From contig JAFSYJ010000002.1 in the NCBI GenBank assembly GCA_017450025.1, forward strand, positions 17,339 through 81,338: a stretch of 64,000 nucleotides of DNA. The letters run 5' to 3'. This stretch comes from Clostridia bacterium. Lineage in GTDB: Bacteria > Bacillota > Clostridia > UMGS1883 > UMGS1540. This document shows, in pieces, positions 53,426-62,194 of this stretch. Position numbers and translations under genes: made by a program. Each line of letters begins with the position of its first letter. The first letter of the stretch is position 1. The notes below the pieces were generated by a model. It made no database searches, was not told where the DNA came from, and saw only the letters and a program-made list of their open reading frames with translations.

Positions 53426-54421
53426 TTATATTTCTTCACCTTTTTTGTCGCGCGTCATAAGTGCCATCACAGCGTCAGCGGCCGGTCTGTTTTCAAACAG
53501 GATTTCATAAGCCGCATGCGTTATTGGCATCTGAACTCCGTATTTTTGGGCAAGCTTATACGCCGCCTCTGTGGCATATACGCCTTCAACAACCATTTTA
53601 ACCTCTTTTTGCGCGTCTGCAGCGTTCATACCTTTGCCTATAAGTATTCCTGCGCGGCGGTTACGGCTGTGCATACTCGTACAAGTCACAATCAAATCTC
53701 CGACGCCCGAAAGCCCTGCAAATGTATTGGCATTTGCTCCCATTTTTATTCCGAGCCTTTTTATCTCCGCCAGTCCGCGCGTCATAAGAGCCGCTTTTGT
53801 ATTATCTCCGAGTCCGAGCCCGTCAGCGATACCCGTGCAAAGCGCAATAACATTCTTCAAAGCACCGCCCAATTCCACGCCTATAACATCGTTATTTGTA
53901 TATACCCTGAACTTTTGCGTCATAAACACATCCTGCACAAGCTCTGCCGCTTTTTCATCGTAGCTTGCCGCGACGACGGTTGTGGGAATACCCTTGCCTA
54001 CCTCTTCTGCATGAGAAGGCCCACTGAGTACGACAATCGGATTATCAGGGAATTCGGCGGATAAAATCTCGCTGAGTCTGCTAAGATTGCTTGTTTCAAA
54101 TCCTTTTGCAACATTAACAATCGGCTTTCCCTGTTCGATAACACCCGAAAAGCTTTTTGCCGTACTTCTGACAGCGTGTGACGGCACGGCAAACAAATAC
54201 AAGTCCGCGCCCGACATATCCCCGTTATTGTATGTATATTCAACTGTTTCAGGCAATTTAATTCCGGGGAGACAATCAGTATTTTCGCGGTTTTGGGCAA
54301 TTTTTTCGCTTTCTTCGCTAAGCCACGACCAAAGCTTTACTTTATATCCCTTTCCTGCTAAAAGTGCAGTAAGCGCGCACCCCCAGCTGCCTGAACCTAT
54401 TACAGAGATTTTCTCAATCAA
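53426..54421 (-). CDS. gpsA: Glycerol-3-phosphate dehydrogenase [NAD(P)+]
   Basis: A 331-residue enzyme reducing dihydroxyacetone phosphate to sn-glycerol-3-phosphate for phospholipid synthesis. It has the NAD(P)-binding IGSGSWGCALTALLA, then VNVAKGFE, LSGPSHAEEV, the catalytic Lys in VELGGALKNVIALCTGIADG and SRNRRAG. It overlaps the plsY stop by 8 nt. The plsY-gpsA pair supplies and acylates glycerol phosphate. Confidence 0.96.
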   Translation of the reverse strand: MIEKISVIGSGSWGCALTALLAGKGYKVKLWSWLSEESEKIAQNRENTDCLPGIKLPETVEYTYNNGDMSGADLYLFAVPSHAVRSTAKSFSGVIEQGKPIVNVAKGFETSNLSRLSEILSAEFPDNPIVVLSGPSHAEEVGKGIPTTVVAASYDEKAAELVQDVFMTQKFRVYTNNDVIGVELGGALKNVIALCTGIADGLGLGDNTKAALMTRGLAEIKRLGIKMGANANTFAGLSGVGDLIVTCTSMHSRNRRAGILIGKGMNAADAQKEVKMVVEGVYATEAAYKLAQKYGVQMPITHAAYEILFENRPAADAVMALMTRDKKGEEI

Positions 54422-55037
54422 TTTTAGCTTCTTCCTTTCGCTCTACTCTTTTTTTACCGAACTTCCGCTCCGTTCCCGACATCAAGCGCTCTATGTTTTG
54501 ATGGTGCCGCAGTATAACAAAAAGCGCAAGCACGGTCATAAACGCGAGCATCAAAATATCCCCGTGACCAAAAAATACAGTCGCGATCGGCAAAACAACA
54601 GCTCCCACCATAGAGCCGAGCGACACATATTTTGTGACTGCAATAACCGCGACACCGACAACAAGTGCTGCAAGAGCCGCCCACGGCTGAAGCACAAGCG
54701 CAACGGCAAATGATGTCAAAACGCCCTTTCCGCCCTTAAACTTAAAGTAAAGTGGAAAATTATGCCCCATTATTGCGCCAAATCCTGCGCAAATATCTGC
54801 GCCGTTTGTATCTTTAAATATCCATCTGGCAATCAAAACGGCAATAACACCCTTTATAATATCAAAAGCCAGCACACAGAGTGCGGGACCCGCCCCAAGC
54901 GTTCTGTATGTATTTGTAGCGCCTGCGTTGCCGCTCCCGTGTTCTCTTATATCAGTACCCATAAGCTTTGATATTATAATTGCAGGGTTGATACTTCCGA
55001 TAAGATACCCTAACAGAACAGCCAAAATATACATCAT
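54414..55037 (-). CDS. plsY: Glycerol-3-phosphate acyltransferase PlsY
   Basis: A 207-residue membrane protein with about five helices. The conserved motifs are YLIGSINPAIIISKL, GSGNAGATNTYRTLG and GHNFPLYFKFKGGKGVLT. PlsY transfers an acyl group from acyl phosphate to glycerol-3-phosphate to give lysophosphatidic acid. It overlaps der by 4 nt (ATGA) and gpsA by 8 nt. Confidence 0.96.
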   Translation of the reverse strand: MMYILAVLLGYLIGSINPAIIISKLMGTDIREHGSGNAGATNTYRTLGAGPALCVLAFDIIKGVIAVLIARWIFKDTNGADICAGFGAIMGHNFPLYFKFKGGKGVLTSFAVALVLQPWAALAALVVGVAVIAVTKYVSLGSMVGAVVLPIATVFFGHGDILMLAFMTVLALFVILRHHQNIERLMSGTERKFGKKRVERKEEAKID

Positions 55038-56362
55038 TTTTCCTCTTTACTCCTTTCGCGGATAATAAACCTCACGGGCGTTCCTTCAAGCCCGAATGTT
55101 TCTCTAATTTTATTTTCAATATATCTCACATACGAAAAATGCGCGAGCTCTCTGTCATTTACAAACAGGATAAATGTCGGCGGATTTGTCGACGCCTGAG
55201 TGATATAATATATTTTAAGCCTTTTCCCCTTGTCCGACGGCGGCGAAACCTTACTTACGGCATCATTTAAAATATCGTTTAAAACACCTGTTGAAATACG
55301 CATTGAATTCTGTTCTTTAACATATTTTATGTGTTCAAACAGCTTGTTAATCCTCTGCCCTGTTTTTGCGGATATGAATTCAATGGGAGCGTATGTCATA
55401 AAGCTGAGCTTGTTTTGTACGCTTTCTTTAAATCGCGTCACGGAATTTGTATCCTTTTCAACAGCGTCCCACTTGTTGACAGCTATCACAATACCTTTGC
55501 CTGCCTCGTGGGCATATCCTGCAATTTTAGCGTCTTGCTCCGTCACTCCCTCAGATGCGTCAATCATAATCACCGCAACATCGCTTCTTTCCAAAGCGGC
55601 AAGTGCTCTGATAACGGAAAATCGTTCAATTTGGTCAAATATTTTACTCTTACGCCTTATTCCTGCAGTATCAATAATGGTGTATTTTACTCCGTCTCTT
55701 TCAAAATACGAATCTATTGCATCGCGCGTTGTGCCTGCAATCGGGCTGACTATAACTCTGTCCTCGCCCAAGATTTTATTAACAAGCGAGCTTTTTCCGG
55801 CGTTTGGCTTGCCTATAACCGCAAATTTAATATCTTCCGTTTCTTTTCCAGATTCATCGTCGGGAGGCAAAAACTCAAATATTTTATCGAGCAAATCCCC
55901 TATCCCGAGTGAATGAAGTGCAGAAACTGCCACCAAATCGCCCACGCCGAGATTGTAAAATTCATACATTTCCATCGGGTCGTCACCCGGGCTATCAACC
56001 TTATTACACGCAACAACAACAGGTTTATTGGATTTTTGAAGCATCTGTGCAACATCCAGGTCCGTTGCCGTCAAGCCGTCTTTTACATTGACCACAAGCA
56101 CCGTAACATCTGCCGTTTCGATTGCTATTTCGGCCTGTGCGCGCATTTCACTTAAAATCAAATCGTCTGACGCAGGCTCTATTCCGCCTGTATCAATTAT
56201 CATAAATTCTCGGTTTCTCCACTCGCAGTCGGCATAAATTCTGTCGCGCGTAATACCCGGAGTATCCTCCACAATTGAAATACGCTTGCCTGCAAGCTTA
56301 TTAAATAGTGTTGACTTCCCGACATTCGGGCGTCCGACTATTGCCACTATTGCCTTACTCAT
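55034..56362 (-). CDS. der: GTPase Der (EngA)
   Basis: A 442-residue ribosome-assembly GTPase with two G domains: GRPNVGKSTLFN (about residue 9) with DTGGIE and NKVD, then GKPNAGKSSLVNK (about 185) with DTAGIRRK and NKWD, and a C-terminal KH-like domain ending RFIIRERSK. It acts in 50S subunit biogenesis. The ATG at 56362 follows AAAGGA and overlaps the upstream stop by 4 nt; the longer frame would add twelve residues of the upstream gene's frame. Followed by plsY and gpsA, the usual order. Confidence 0.97.
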   Translation of the reverse strand: MSKAIVAIVGRPNVGKSTLFNKLAGKRISIVEDTPGITRDRIYADCEWRNREFMIIDTGGIEPASDDLILSEMRAQAEIAIETADVTVLVVNVKDGLTATDLDVAQMLQKSNKPVVVACNKVDSPGDDPMEMYEFYNLGVGDLVAVSALHSLGIGDLLDKIFEFLPPDDESGKETEDIKFAVIGKPNAGKSSLVNKILGEDRVIVSPIAGTTRDAIDSYFERDGVKYTIIDTAGIRRKSKIFDQIERFSVIRALAALERSDVAVIMIDASEGVTEQDAKIAGYAHEAGKGIVIAVNKWDAVEKDTNSVTRFKESVQNKLSFMTYAPIEFISAKTGQRINKLFEHIKYVKEQNSMRISTGVLNDILNDAVSKVSPPSDKGKRLKIYYITQASTNPPTFILFVNDRELAHFSYVRYIENKIRETFGLEGTPVRFIIRERSKEEK

Positions 56363-57654
56363 TGTATTATCCTTTCCCATAGATCCCGACCGCTGCAAGA
56401 TGTCACGCCAACGCGCACGCCAAGTGCTTTTTCGACATCACCTACTGTGCAATCGTCAAGAAACACATCTGTTCCGCTGCGCAGCATACAGTCAGGTATA
56501 AGAATTGTCCCTGTCAGCTTTTTACCTGACAGTTGTTTTATAATATCGCCGCCTGTTATAAGACCGGCGACAGTTATATTTTCACCAAAAAAATCATTGC
56601 GGATTTTATGAACGCTGATTTTTATATTTTCATAACGCCGCATTGCCTTATTTGAAAGCATTGTTAATTCATTATACGCGGCATATCCCGTTATAACATC
56701 GACATTGCGCGGTGCGTGCGGTGCTTTTTCGAGAGCATCTAAAAATTCATCGCGAAAGCTTCTGATAAGCCCCACGCCGTTATCCAGCTGCGGAAATCCT
56801 TCGTACTCCTCCTCAGGCGGAATATCAACACCTGCGCTTAAATAAAACTCATCAGCGGCATACACAAAGCGCGTGCCGATTTGCTCCAAAAATATTTTCT
56901 GCCATTTTGAGATCTGCTCGATAACAGTTTTACTTTCATCACTTGTAAAATTCCGTAGAGGATAAAGCTCGTCGCGGTACTTTGTTATTCCGACAGGTAC
57001 AACGCACACGCTCGCGACATACGGAAAAAGCTCCGAAAGGTCTGAGAATGTGCGGTCAAGCTCTGCGCCGTCGTTTATTTGTGGCATCAAAACCACTTGA
57101 CAGTTCATATGTATTCTGCCGTCTGCAATACGCTTCATCTGGCGCAGCAGGTCTGCGGCTTTAGGGTTTTTCAAAAGGCGTACGCGCAATTCGGGGTTTG
57201 TCGTGTGAACCGAAACATTAACGGGTTCCATACGCATTTTGATAATTTTATCTATATCGCTGTCATGGACATTTGTGAGAGTTACATAATTCCCCGTCAA
57301 AAACGAGAGCCGTGAATCGTCGTCTTTAAAATAAAGCGTCTCCCTCATACCCTTGGGCATTTGGTCAATAAAGCAAAAAATGCATTTGTTTGCGCAATGC
57401 TTTGCATTACCGAAAAGCGCGCTTTCAAATTCAACGCCGAGGCTTTCCATATCGGGATTTTCGATTTCGATTATTTCTCTTTCTCCTTCTGATTCCACTT
57501 CAAGCGTAATAAATTCCGACGCCTCATAAAACCTCAATTCAAGCTCGTCTTCTATTTGGTTGCCGTTTATGCTGATTATTACATCTCCGGCCTTCAGCCC
57601 GATCTCGTCTGCTATACTGCCCTCTGCGACGCCCTTTATACGCGCTCTGTTCAA
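56359..57654 (-). CDS. PDZ-radical SAM-DUF512 protein
   Basis: A 431-residue protein: an N-terminal PDZ-like domain (1-70; VAEGSIADEIGLKAGDVIIS), a Cys cluster CANKCIFCFIDQ (about 87-98) resembling the radical SAM CxxxCxxC motif, and a C-terminal DUF512 domain (VITGYAAYN, VAGLITGGDI, ILIPDCMLRS). Proteins of this family stand directly upstream of der in Clostridia; the function is unknown to me. TTG start at 57654 after AAGGAG. The link with ribosome assembly is positional only. Confidence 0.87.
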   Translation of the reverse strand: MNRARIKGVAEGSIADEIGLKAGDVIISINGNQIEDELELRFYEASEFITLEVESEGEREIIEIENPDMESLGVEFESALFGNAKHCANKCIFCFIDQMPKGMRETLYFKDDDSRLSFLTGNYVTLTNVHDSDIDKIIKMRMEPVNVSVHTTNPELRVRLLKNPKAADLLRQMKRIADGRIHMNCQVVLMPQINDGAELDRTFSDLSELFPYVASVCVVPVGITKYRDELYPLRNFTSDESKTVIEQISKWQKIFLEQIGTRFVYAADEFYLSAGVDIPPEEEYEGFPQLDNGVGLIRSFRDEFLDALEKAPHAPRNVDVITGYAAYNELTMLSNKAMRRYENIKISVHKIRNDFFGENITVAGLITGGDIIKQLSGKKLTGTILIPDCMLRSGTDVFLDDCTVGDVEKALGVRVGVTSCSGRDLWERIIQ

Positions 57655-57720
57655 CGCAATCTCTCCTTAAGCGGTTCGTGTCATGTGTTCCGCCGCTTTG
57701 CTAAAATACCTGCAACTATA

Positions 57721-58185
57721 CTAACGCGACTGCTGCTTGAGCCGCCTGTCAATTTCTCTCTCCGCGCTTTTTTGCGCCGCATCCTGACGCTTGTCATAGA
57801 GCTTTTTACCCTTGCATAAGCCGAGAGACATTTTGACCTTGCTCCCCTTAAAATATACGGAAAGCGGTATAAGCGAATGTCCCTCGCGCATTACGAGAGA
57901 ATAAAGGCGCGTGATTTCTCTTTTATGCATAAGCAGTTTTTTATCCCTGAGCGGATCGCGGTTAAAAATATTGCCCTTTTCATACGGACTGATGTGCATA
58001 CCGAGGACAAATATCTCACCGTTTCTGACAGTTGCATAAGAGTCCTTTAGGTTCACTCCGCCCTGCCTTATCGACTTAACTTCTGTGCCGAAAAGCTCAA
58101 TGCCTGCTTCAAATTTATCGATCACAAAATAATCGTGGAACGCCTTTTTATTTGTTGTAACTGTTTTTATTCCTTTTTCGTCCAT
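57721..58185 (-). CDS. smpB: SsrA-binding protein SmpB
   Basis: A 154-residue partner of tmRNA in ribosome rescue. Motifs: [47 protein letters not shown] and the basic C-terminal tail [12 protein letters not shown]. The ssrA gene itself is not in the window; it is often near smpB but not here. GAGGAAAT precedes the ATG. Confidence 0.97.
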   Translation of the reverse strand: MDEKGIKTVTTNKKAFHDYFVIDKFEAGIELFGTEVKSIRQGGVNLKDSYATVRNGEIFVLGMHISPYEKGNIFNRDPLRDKKLLMHKREITRLYSLVMREGHSLIPLSVYFKGSKVKMSLGLCKGKKLYDKRQDAAQKSAEREIDRRLKQQSR

Positions 58186-58246
58186 TTGATTTCCTCACGG
58201 AACAATAAATATATCGTCTCTCCGATGACTATAACCTGCAAAATTT

Positions 58247-58270
58247 AAAGCCGTCGAAAACGGCGGCTTT
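58247..58270. terminator. Terminator after secG
   Basis: AAAGCCG-CG pairs with CG-CGGCTTT with one wobble. The better T-run (seven T) lies on the plus strand; on the minus strand the tail is TTTAAATTTT, so stopping is probably partial. Confidence 0.6.
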
Positions 58271-58272
58271 TT

Positions 58273-58515
58273 TTAACCTCTGAAAAAGATAGAGAGCGCA
58301 AGAGATGTTAAAATGAAGAGAATTGCCAAAGCAGTAGTAATTCTTCCTAAAACAGCCTCTTTCGATTTGCTTCTGTTCTTACCAAAGAAAGACTCCTGTG
58401 CGCCGCTTCCGCTAATTACGCCGGAAAGCCCCGGATCCTTACCTGTCTGCATTAAGACAATAACAACCAGAGCTACCGCAATCACTATATGTAATATAGT
58501 AACAGCCAACTGCAT
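58273..58515 (-). CDS. secG: Preprotein translocase subunit SecG
   Basis: An 80-residue protein with two transmembrane helices and the family pattern IVLMQTGKDPGLSGVISG followed by SFFGKNRSKSKEAVLGRIT. It is the accessory subunit of the SecYEG channel. The secG-smpB order is common in Firmicutes, though rnr, often between them, is absent here. Confidence 0.95.
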   Translation of the reverse strand: MQLAVTILHIVIAVALVVIVLMQTGKDPGLSGVISGSGAQESFFGKNRSKSKEAVLGRITTALAILFILTSLALSIFFRG

Positions 58516-58631
58516 ATTATTCTACCTCCAATACTTCACATATTATATTATATATTGTACCACAAATGACCAAATTTTACAAGCCTTTTTTTAATTTTTT
58601 TCAAATAGTATATAAAAATACGGTATTTTTC

Positions 58632-58660
58632 TTGTATAAACTGCCGCTATATGATATACT
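58632..58660 (+). promoter_or_regulatory. Promoter of the rodA-like gene
   Basis: TTGTAT (58632-58637) and TATACT (58655-58660), 17-nt spacer, about 22 nt before the TTG start. Confidence 0.65.
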
Positions 58661-58681
58661 AAAAGTCAGGGAGTGGTCTTT

Positions 58682-59779
58682 TTGGTAAAATATCAAAAAA
58701 ATCTAACAAAAAAATATGACCCGTCATTGACGGTATGCCTTATTTTTCTTATTTTTATAGGCTTTTGTGCTATTGCAAGTGCCACGAGCAGCCTCAGCCC
58801 TGTTCGTTACCTTAGCGTACAAGCTGTTGCCGCAGTTATCGGTATTGCATTACTTGTTATATCAATGCGTTTTGACTACGAATATTTTGGCAGGCTTGCC
58901 GTATATATTTACGGAGTCAGTGTTGCGCTCCTTGTTCTTGTTTTGTTTATAGGCGTCGGAGATGAAGTCGGAACAAGAGGCTGGATACGCTTCGGCTTTA
59001 TAGGAATACAGCCGTCTGAGCTTATAAAAATAGGCTTTATTATTACTTTTGCCAAGCATATCACAACCGTTTCTGACATAAATAAACCGTCAGAACTTTT
59101 AAAGCTATTATTACACGCAGGAATAATTATCGGCTTGATTCTTTTGCAGCCCGATTACGGTACTGCGGCAGTCTTTGTGGTTATAATGTTTTTTATGCTT
59201 GTTGCGGCAGGTCTTAACATAAAGTATATACTCGGTGCTGTCGGCGCGGTTGCCGTCATAGCTCCGGTTATGTGGTTTTTTGTTCTTAAAGACTTCCAAA
59301 AAAACCGCGTTTTCTCATTTTTAAATCCCGAGTCAGACCCCCTCGGCGCAGGATACCATGTATCTCAGGCAAAAATTGCAATAGGCTCCGGCAAGGTTTT
59401 GGGAAACGGTCTTTTTAAAGGCATACAAACTCAACTCGGATACCTGCCCGAAAAGCAGACTGACTTTGTTTTTGCCGTTATAGGTGAAGAAATGGGCTTT
59501 TGGGGTACTATTTTGGTATTGACTTTACTTGTTTGTGTGATTTTACGCTGTTTTAATATCGCCAAAAACGCGCGCGACTTAAACGGAAAGCTTCTTTGCG
59601 TAGGCGTCGGTGCTATGCTTTTATTCCACACTTTTGAAAATATAGGAATGTGTATAGGTCTCGCGCCTGTAACGGGTATTCCGTTGCCTTTTATTTCGTA
59701 CGGCGGCTCAAACCTTATAACCTCATTCCTCGCAATCGCACTTGTAATGAATGTCAGCTTTTATTCCAGGCGCAACTAA
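58682..59779 (+). CDS. rodA: RodA/FtsW family peptidoglycan polymerase
   Basis: A 365-residue SEDS protein with about ten helices. The family motifs are RGWIRFGFIGIQPSELIKIG, LLQPDYGTAAVF (with the catalytic-region Asp), SQAKIAIGSGKVLGNGLF and TGIPLPFISYGGSNL. SEDS proteins polymerise glycan strands from lipid II with a class B PBP. No PBP lies next to it, so RodA against FtsW cannot be settled; short N-terminus and the QAKIAIGSG motif favour RodA. I choose TTG 58682 after AGGGAG; the GTG at 58673 is too close. Its stop overlaps the converging gerK-region gene by 4 nt. Confidence 0.9.
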   Translation: MVKYQKNLTKKYDPSLTVCLIFLIFIGFCAIASATSSLSPVRYLSVQAVAAVIGIALLVISMRFDYEYFGRLAVYIYGVSVALLVLVLFIGVGDEVGTRGWIRFGFIGIQPSELIKIGFIITFAKHITTVSDINKPSELLKLLLHAGIIIGLILLQPDYGTAAVFVVIMFFMLVAAGLNIKYILGAVGAVAVIAPVMWFFVLKDFQKNRVFSFLNPESDPLGAGYHVSQAKIAIGSGKVLGNGLFKGIQTQLGYLPEKQTDFVFAVIGEEMGFWGTILVLTLLVCVILRCFNIAKNARDLNGKLLCVGVGAMLLFHTFENIGMCIGLAPVTGIPLPFISYGGSNLITSFLAIALVMNVSFYSRRN

Positions 59780-59979
59780 TAATGCAGCCCGAGATACTCT
59801 AAAAAATTCATAATATGCACGGCAGGCGTAGTTATTTTAATGTCTGACTGAAGCAGTAACAAAACGGATATGCCGACTGCGGAAGAAAGCATCAAAAGCC
59901 ACCTGCCGTTTTTGTCGCCCTTTATTTGCATAAAATCGCTCAAAAAAATAAACGCATATACAACAATCACTGTGCTCAT
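59776..59979 (-). CDS. Small two-helix membrane protein of the gerK operon
   Basis: A 67-residue protein with two hydrophobic segments (about 2-15 and 28-46) and a basic loop (KGDKNGRWL). Its ATG overlaps the gerKB stop by 4 nt (ATGA), so it is translationally coupled to the permease subunit. Some Bacillus ger operons carry a similarly small two-helix 'D' subunit; this may be a clostridial counterpart, but I cannot show homology by eye. Confidence 0.65.
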   Translation of the reverse strand: MSTVIVVYAFIFLSDFMQIKGDKNGRWLLMLSSAVGISVLLLLQSDIKITTPAVHIMNFLEYLGLHY

Positions 59980-61052
59980 ACTGTTTTAAGCCTCCTTAGC
60001 TTTGCCGTTATAAGTGTTGCAATAGGCAGAATTATCGTGAAGGGCGTCGCAAAAAAGGCGTGGTACGACATTCCGTATTCAACCTCCTGATAGCCGGATT
60101 CAAACCCTAAAACTGCAAAGCATATTATAATAACGCCCATCGCCCACACCTGATGCTTGTAATCCTTTGTCCCTGCAACTTCCGCAATACCCTCTACAAT
60201 GGCACAGTATAAAACAGAAATTTTCATAAACGACATTATGACCATATTAAAGCTTATAAGCACCTCTATCCTTGTGAGAATATTGCTTATATCAATAAGC
60301 CTGAGTGCTTCGTAGCTCGGTACGCTCACAATGCTCATTGCAACGCCAAGAACAGAAATATCACGGATTATTATTATAAGAATTGACAATGCACCTATTA
60401 AAAATCCCAACAAATAGCCGCGTTTTATGTTTCCGCTTGTGATATGTGTAAACATCAGGAACACAACAACCTCTCCGAACGGCATTGTGACCACCGTATG
60501 AACCGACTGAACATATTTTATAAATTCCTGAGAAAACACGGGCAAAAAGTTTTTTAAATTTATCTTGTTTGCCAAAAGTAAAATATTGACAACAACCGAA
60601 ACCGTTACAAATGCAAGCAGCACAAATCCCATTTTCATAATGTTTTCGATTCCCGAGCGTACTGCAAAGGAGCAGACAACGATAATCATAATAAAAAACA
60701 CAGCTTTTGGCGTTTCGGGCATAATATAATCCGAAAAAAACGAGCCTATGTTATCTGTACTAAGCACTGTGATTTCTATAAAGTAAAAGATATACATACA
60801 GCTTATTATCTTGCCTGCTGCTTTGCCGAATACTATTTCGTTTATGCCGCACAGACTTTTGCCGCTGAAAGTCGTTGCAAGCGCAGAATAAACCCATATA
60901 AGCGGCAAAGTCAGCACAATTCCGGCAAGTGCCGGTATCCACGCTTCCCACTTGAGATTGGGGGCAAAAAATATCGTAAACAGAGTTGAGCCCTGCAAAA
61001 AGCAAATCATTGCTATCGTAAAGTCGCGTTCTTTTATTTTCAACGCCGTCAT
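59976..61052 (-). CDS. gerKB: Spore germination protein, permease-like subunit (GerAB/GerKB)
   Basis: A 358-residue protein with about ten helices of the amino acid-polyamine-organocation superfamily, subfamily GerAB. It has FTIAMICFLQGSTLF at the start, GNIKRGYLLGFLIG and RIEVLISFNMVIM. The B subunit holds the germinant site and, with A and C subunits, forms the spore inner-membrane receptor. It overlaps gerKC and the small downstream gene by 4 nt each. Confidence 0.92.
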   Translation of the reverse strand: MTALKIKERDFTIAMICFLQGSTLFTIFFAPNLKWEAWIPALAGIVLTLPLIWVYSALATTFSGKSLCGINEIVFGKAAGKIISCMYIFYFIEITVLSTDNIGSFFSDYIMPETPKAVFFIMIIVVCSFAVRSGIENIMKMGFVLLAFVTVSVVVNILLLANKINLKNFLPVFSQEFIKYVQSVHTVVTMPFGEVVVFLMFTHITSGNIKRGYLLGFLIGALSILIIIIRDISVLGVAMSIVSVPSYEALRLIDISNILTRIEVLISFNMVIMSFMKISVLYCAIVEGIAEVAGTKDYKHQVWAMGVIIICFAVLGFESGYQEVEYGMSYHAFFATPFTIILPIATLITAKLRRLKTV

Positions 61053-62194
61053 TCACGCTCCTTTAATATGCTTCTGTCGATGCTTCCGGTTTCTCTTATT
61101 GATATATTTATATTGACATCAACATACAGATTTTTAAAAATATCATCCCACTTATCCTCAAGCCTATTCCACGCTTTAAAATCAGTACGGTATAAATCCT
61201 GTGCAAAGCCGTAAACATCCGTTTTGCTGTCACGCATTTTTTTAAGCGTTGCATAAATTTCGCTTTTTATCTCCTGAGCAAATGCTTCTTTTACCTTACC
61301 TATATTATCAGCCGTAATATAACCGTATATATCGCGCTTTATAAATAATTCGGTATCTATATCGGCGCGTACCGAAACTTTATCATTTTTATCAATAAAT
61401 ATTTTTCTTTTTGTTTTTGAGCTGTTTATCCTCGCGCTGAAAATATTGCCGTCAAGCTCCGTTGTAATTTCGCCTCTGTTAATATGATCGTCAAGCCACA
61501 TTATCCCCCGTGTTTCGTTTGCGCTTAGTTTTCCTATCATTTTATCGTCTTTAAAAACCGCCGTGCTTGTAACCTTGAGGCTTGTCGGCTCTGATGTTTT
61601 GTCGATGGTTACAATCGGTATCAGAGAGCCGTTTGATTTTTCCAGCATATTTGTAACGAATTCAAGCACATCTTTATTCATTCCGCCCGAATTTTGACCC
61701 AGGGCTACACCCAGGCTCGCTATATATGTTGCCGGAATCTGAAAAGTTTCGCTTTTTACATCCATAATATCTCTTATGTTGTTTTCGGTAACAAAAAGCA
61801 ACACATTAAGCCGCAGCTCGTTATTACGCATAATGTAATCAAGCTGCGGATAAATTCCCTCTTTTGCCATTTCTTCACTTATGAGCAAAATAAGATTATG
61901 CGATAGATATATTTCTTTATCACTCTGATTTCCGGCTCTTACCATACCTTCCGCAAGATATTTGCAATCGGTATAAATATTTACATAAGATTCTCCGCTC
62001 CCCTTGCCGTCGCCGTTCCCAAGCCCCACATTCTCCGGAACAACTATCTGCGTCAACAGACCTATTTCGCCCTTGTCGTTTTTTTCAACGGCAACGCCCA
62101 TAACGATAGAAAGGTCTGATATTTCAGTTCTCGACCAGCATCCCCCGAGCAGAAGAACAGGAAGAAGCGAGCACAGCACTTTAATCTTTTTCAT
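61049..62194 (-). CDS. gerKC: Spore germination lipoprotein (GerAC/GerKC)
   Basis: A 381-residue lipoprotein with signal peptide and lipobox LLLGGC (Cys at about residue 19), then RTEISDLSIVMGVAVEKND, typical for GerAC, and a C-terminal domain with YGFAQDLYRTDFKAWNRLED. It is tethered to the outer face of the spore inner membrane. The ATG at 62194 follows GGGAGAG and lies 14 nt inside the gerKA end. Confidence 0.93.
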   Translation of the reverse strand: MKKIKVLCSLLPVLLLGGCWSRTEISDLSIVMGVAVEKNDKGEIGLLTQIVVPENVGLGNGDGKGSGESYVNIYTDCKYLAEGMVRAGNQSDKEIYLSHNLILLISEEMAKEGIYPQLDYIMRNNELRLNVLLFVTENNIRDIMDVKSETFQIPATYIASLGVALGQNSGGMNKDVLEFVTNMLEKSNGSLIPIVTIDKTSEPTSLKVTSTAVFKDDKMIGKLSANETRGIMWLDDHINRGEITTELDGNIFSARINSSKTKRKIFIDKNDKVSVRADIDTELFIKRDIYGYITADNIGKVKEAFAQEIKSEIYATLKKMRDSKTDVYGFAQDLYRTDFKAWNRLEDKWDDIFKNLYVDVNINISIRETGSIDRSILKERE

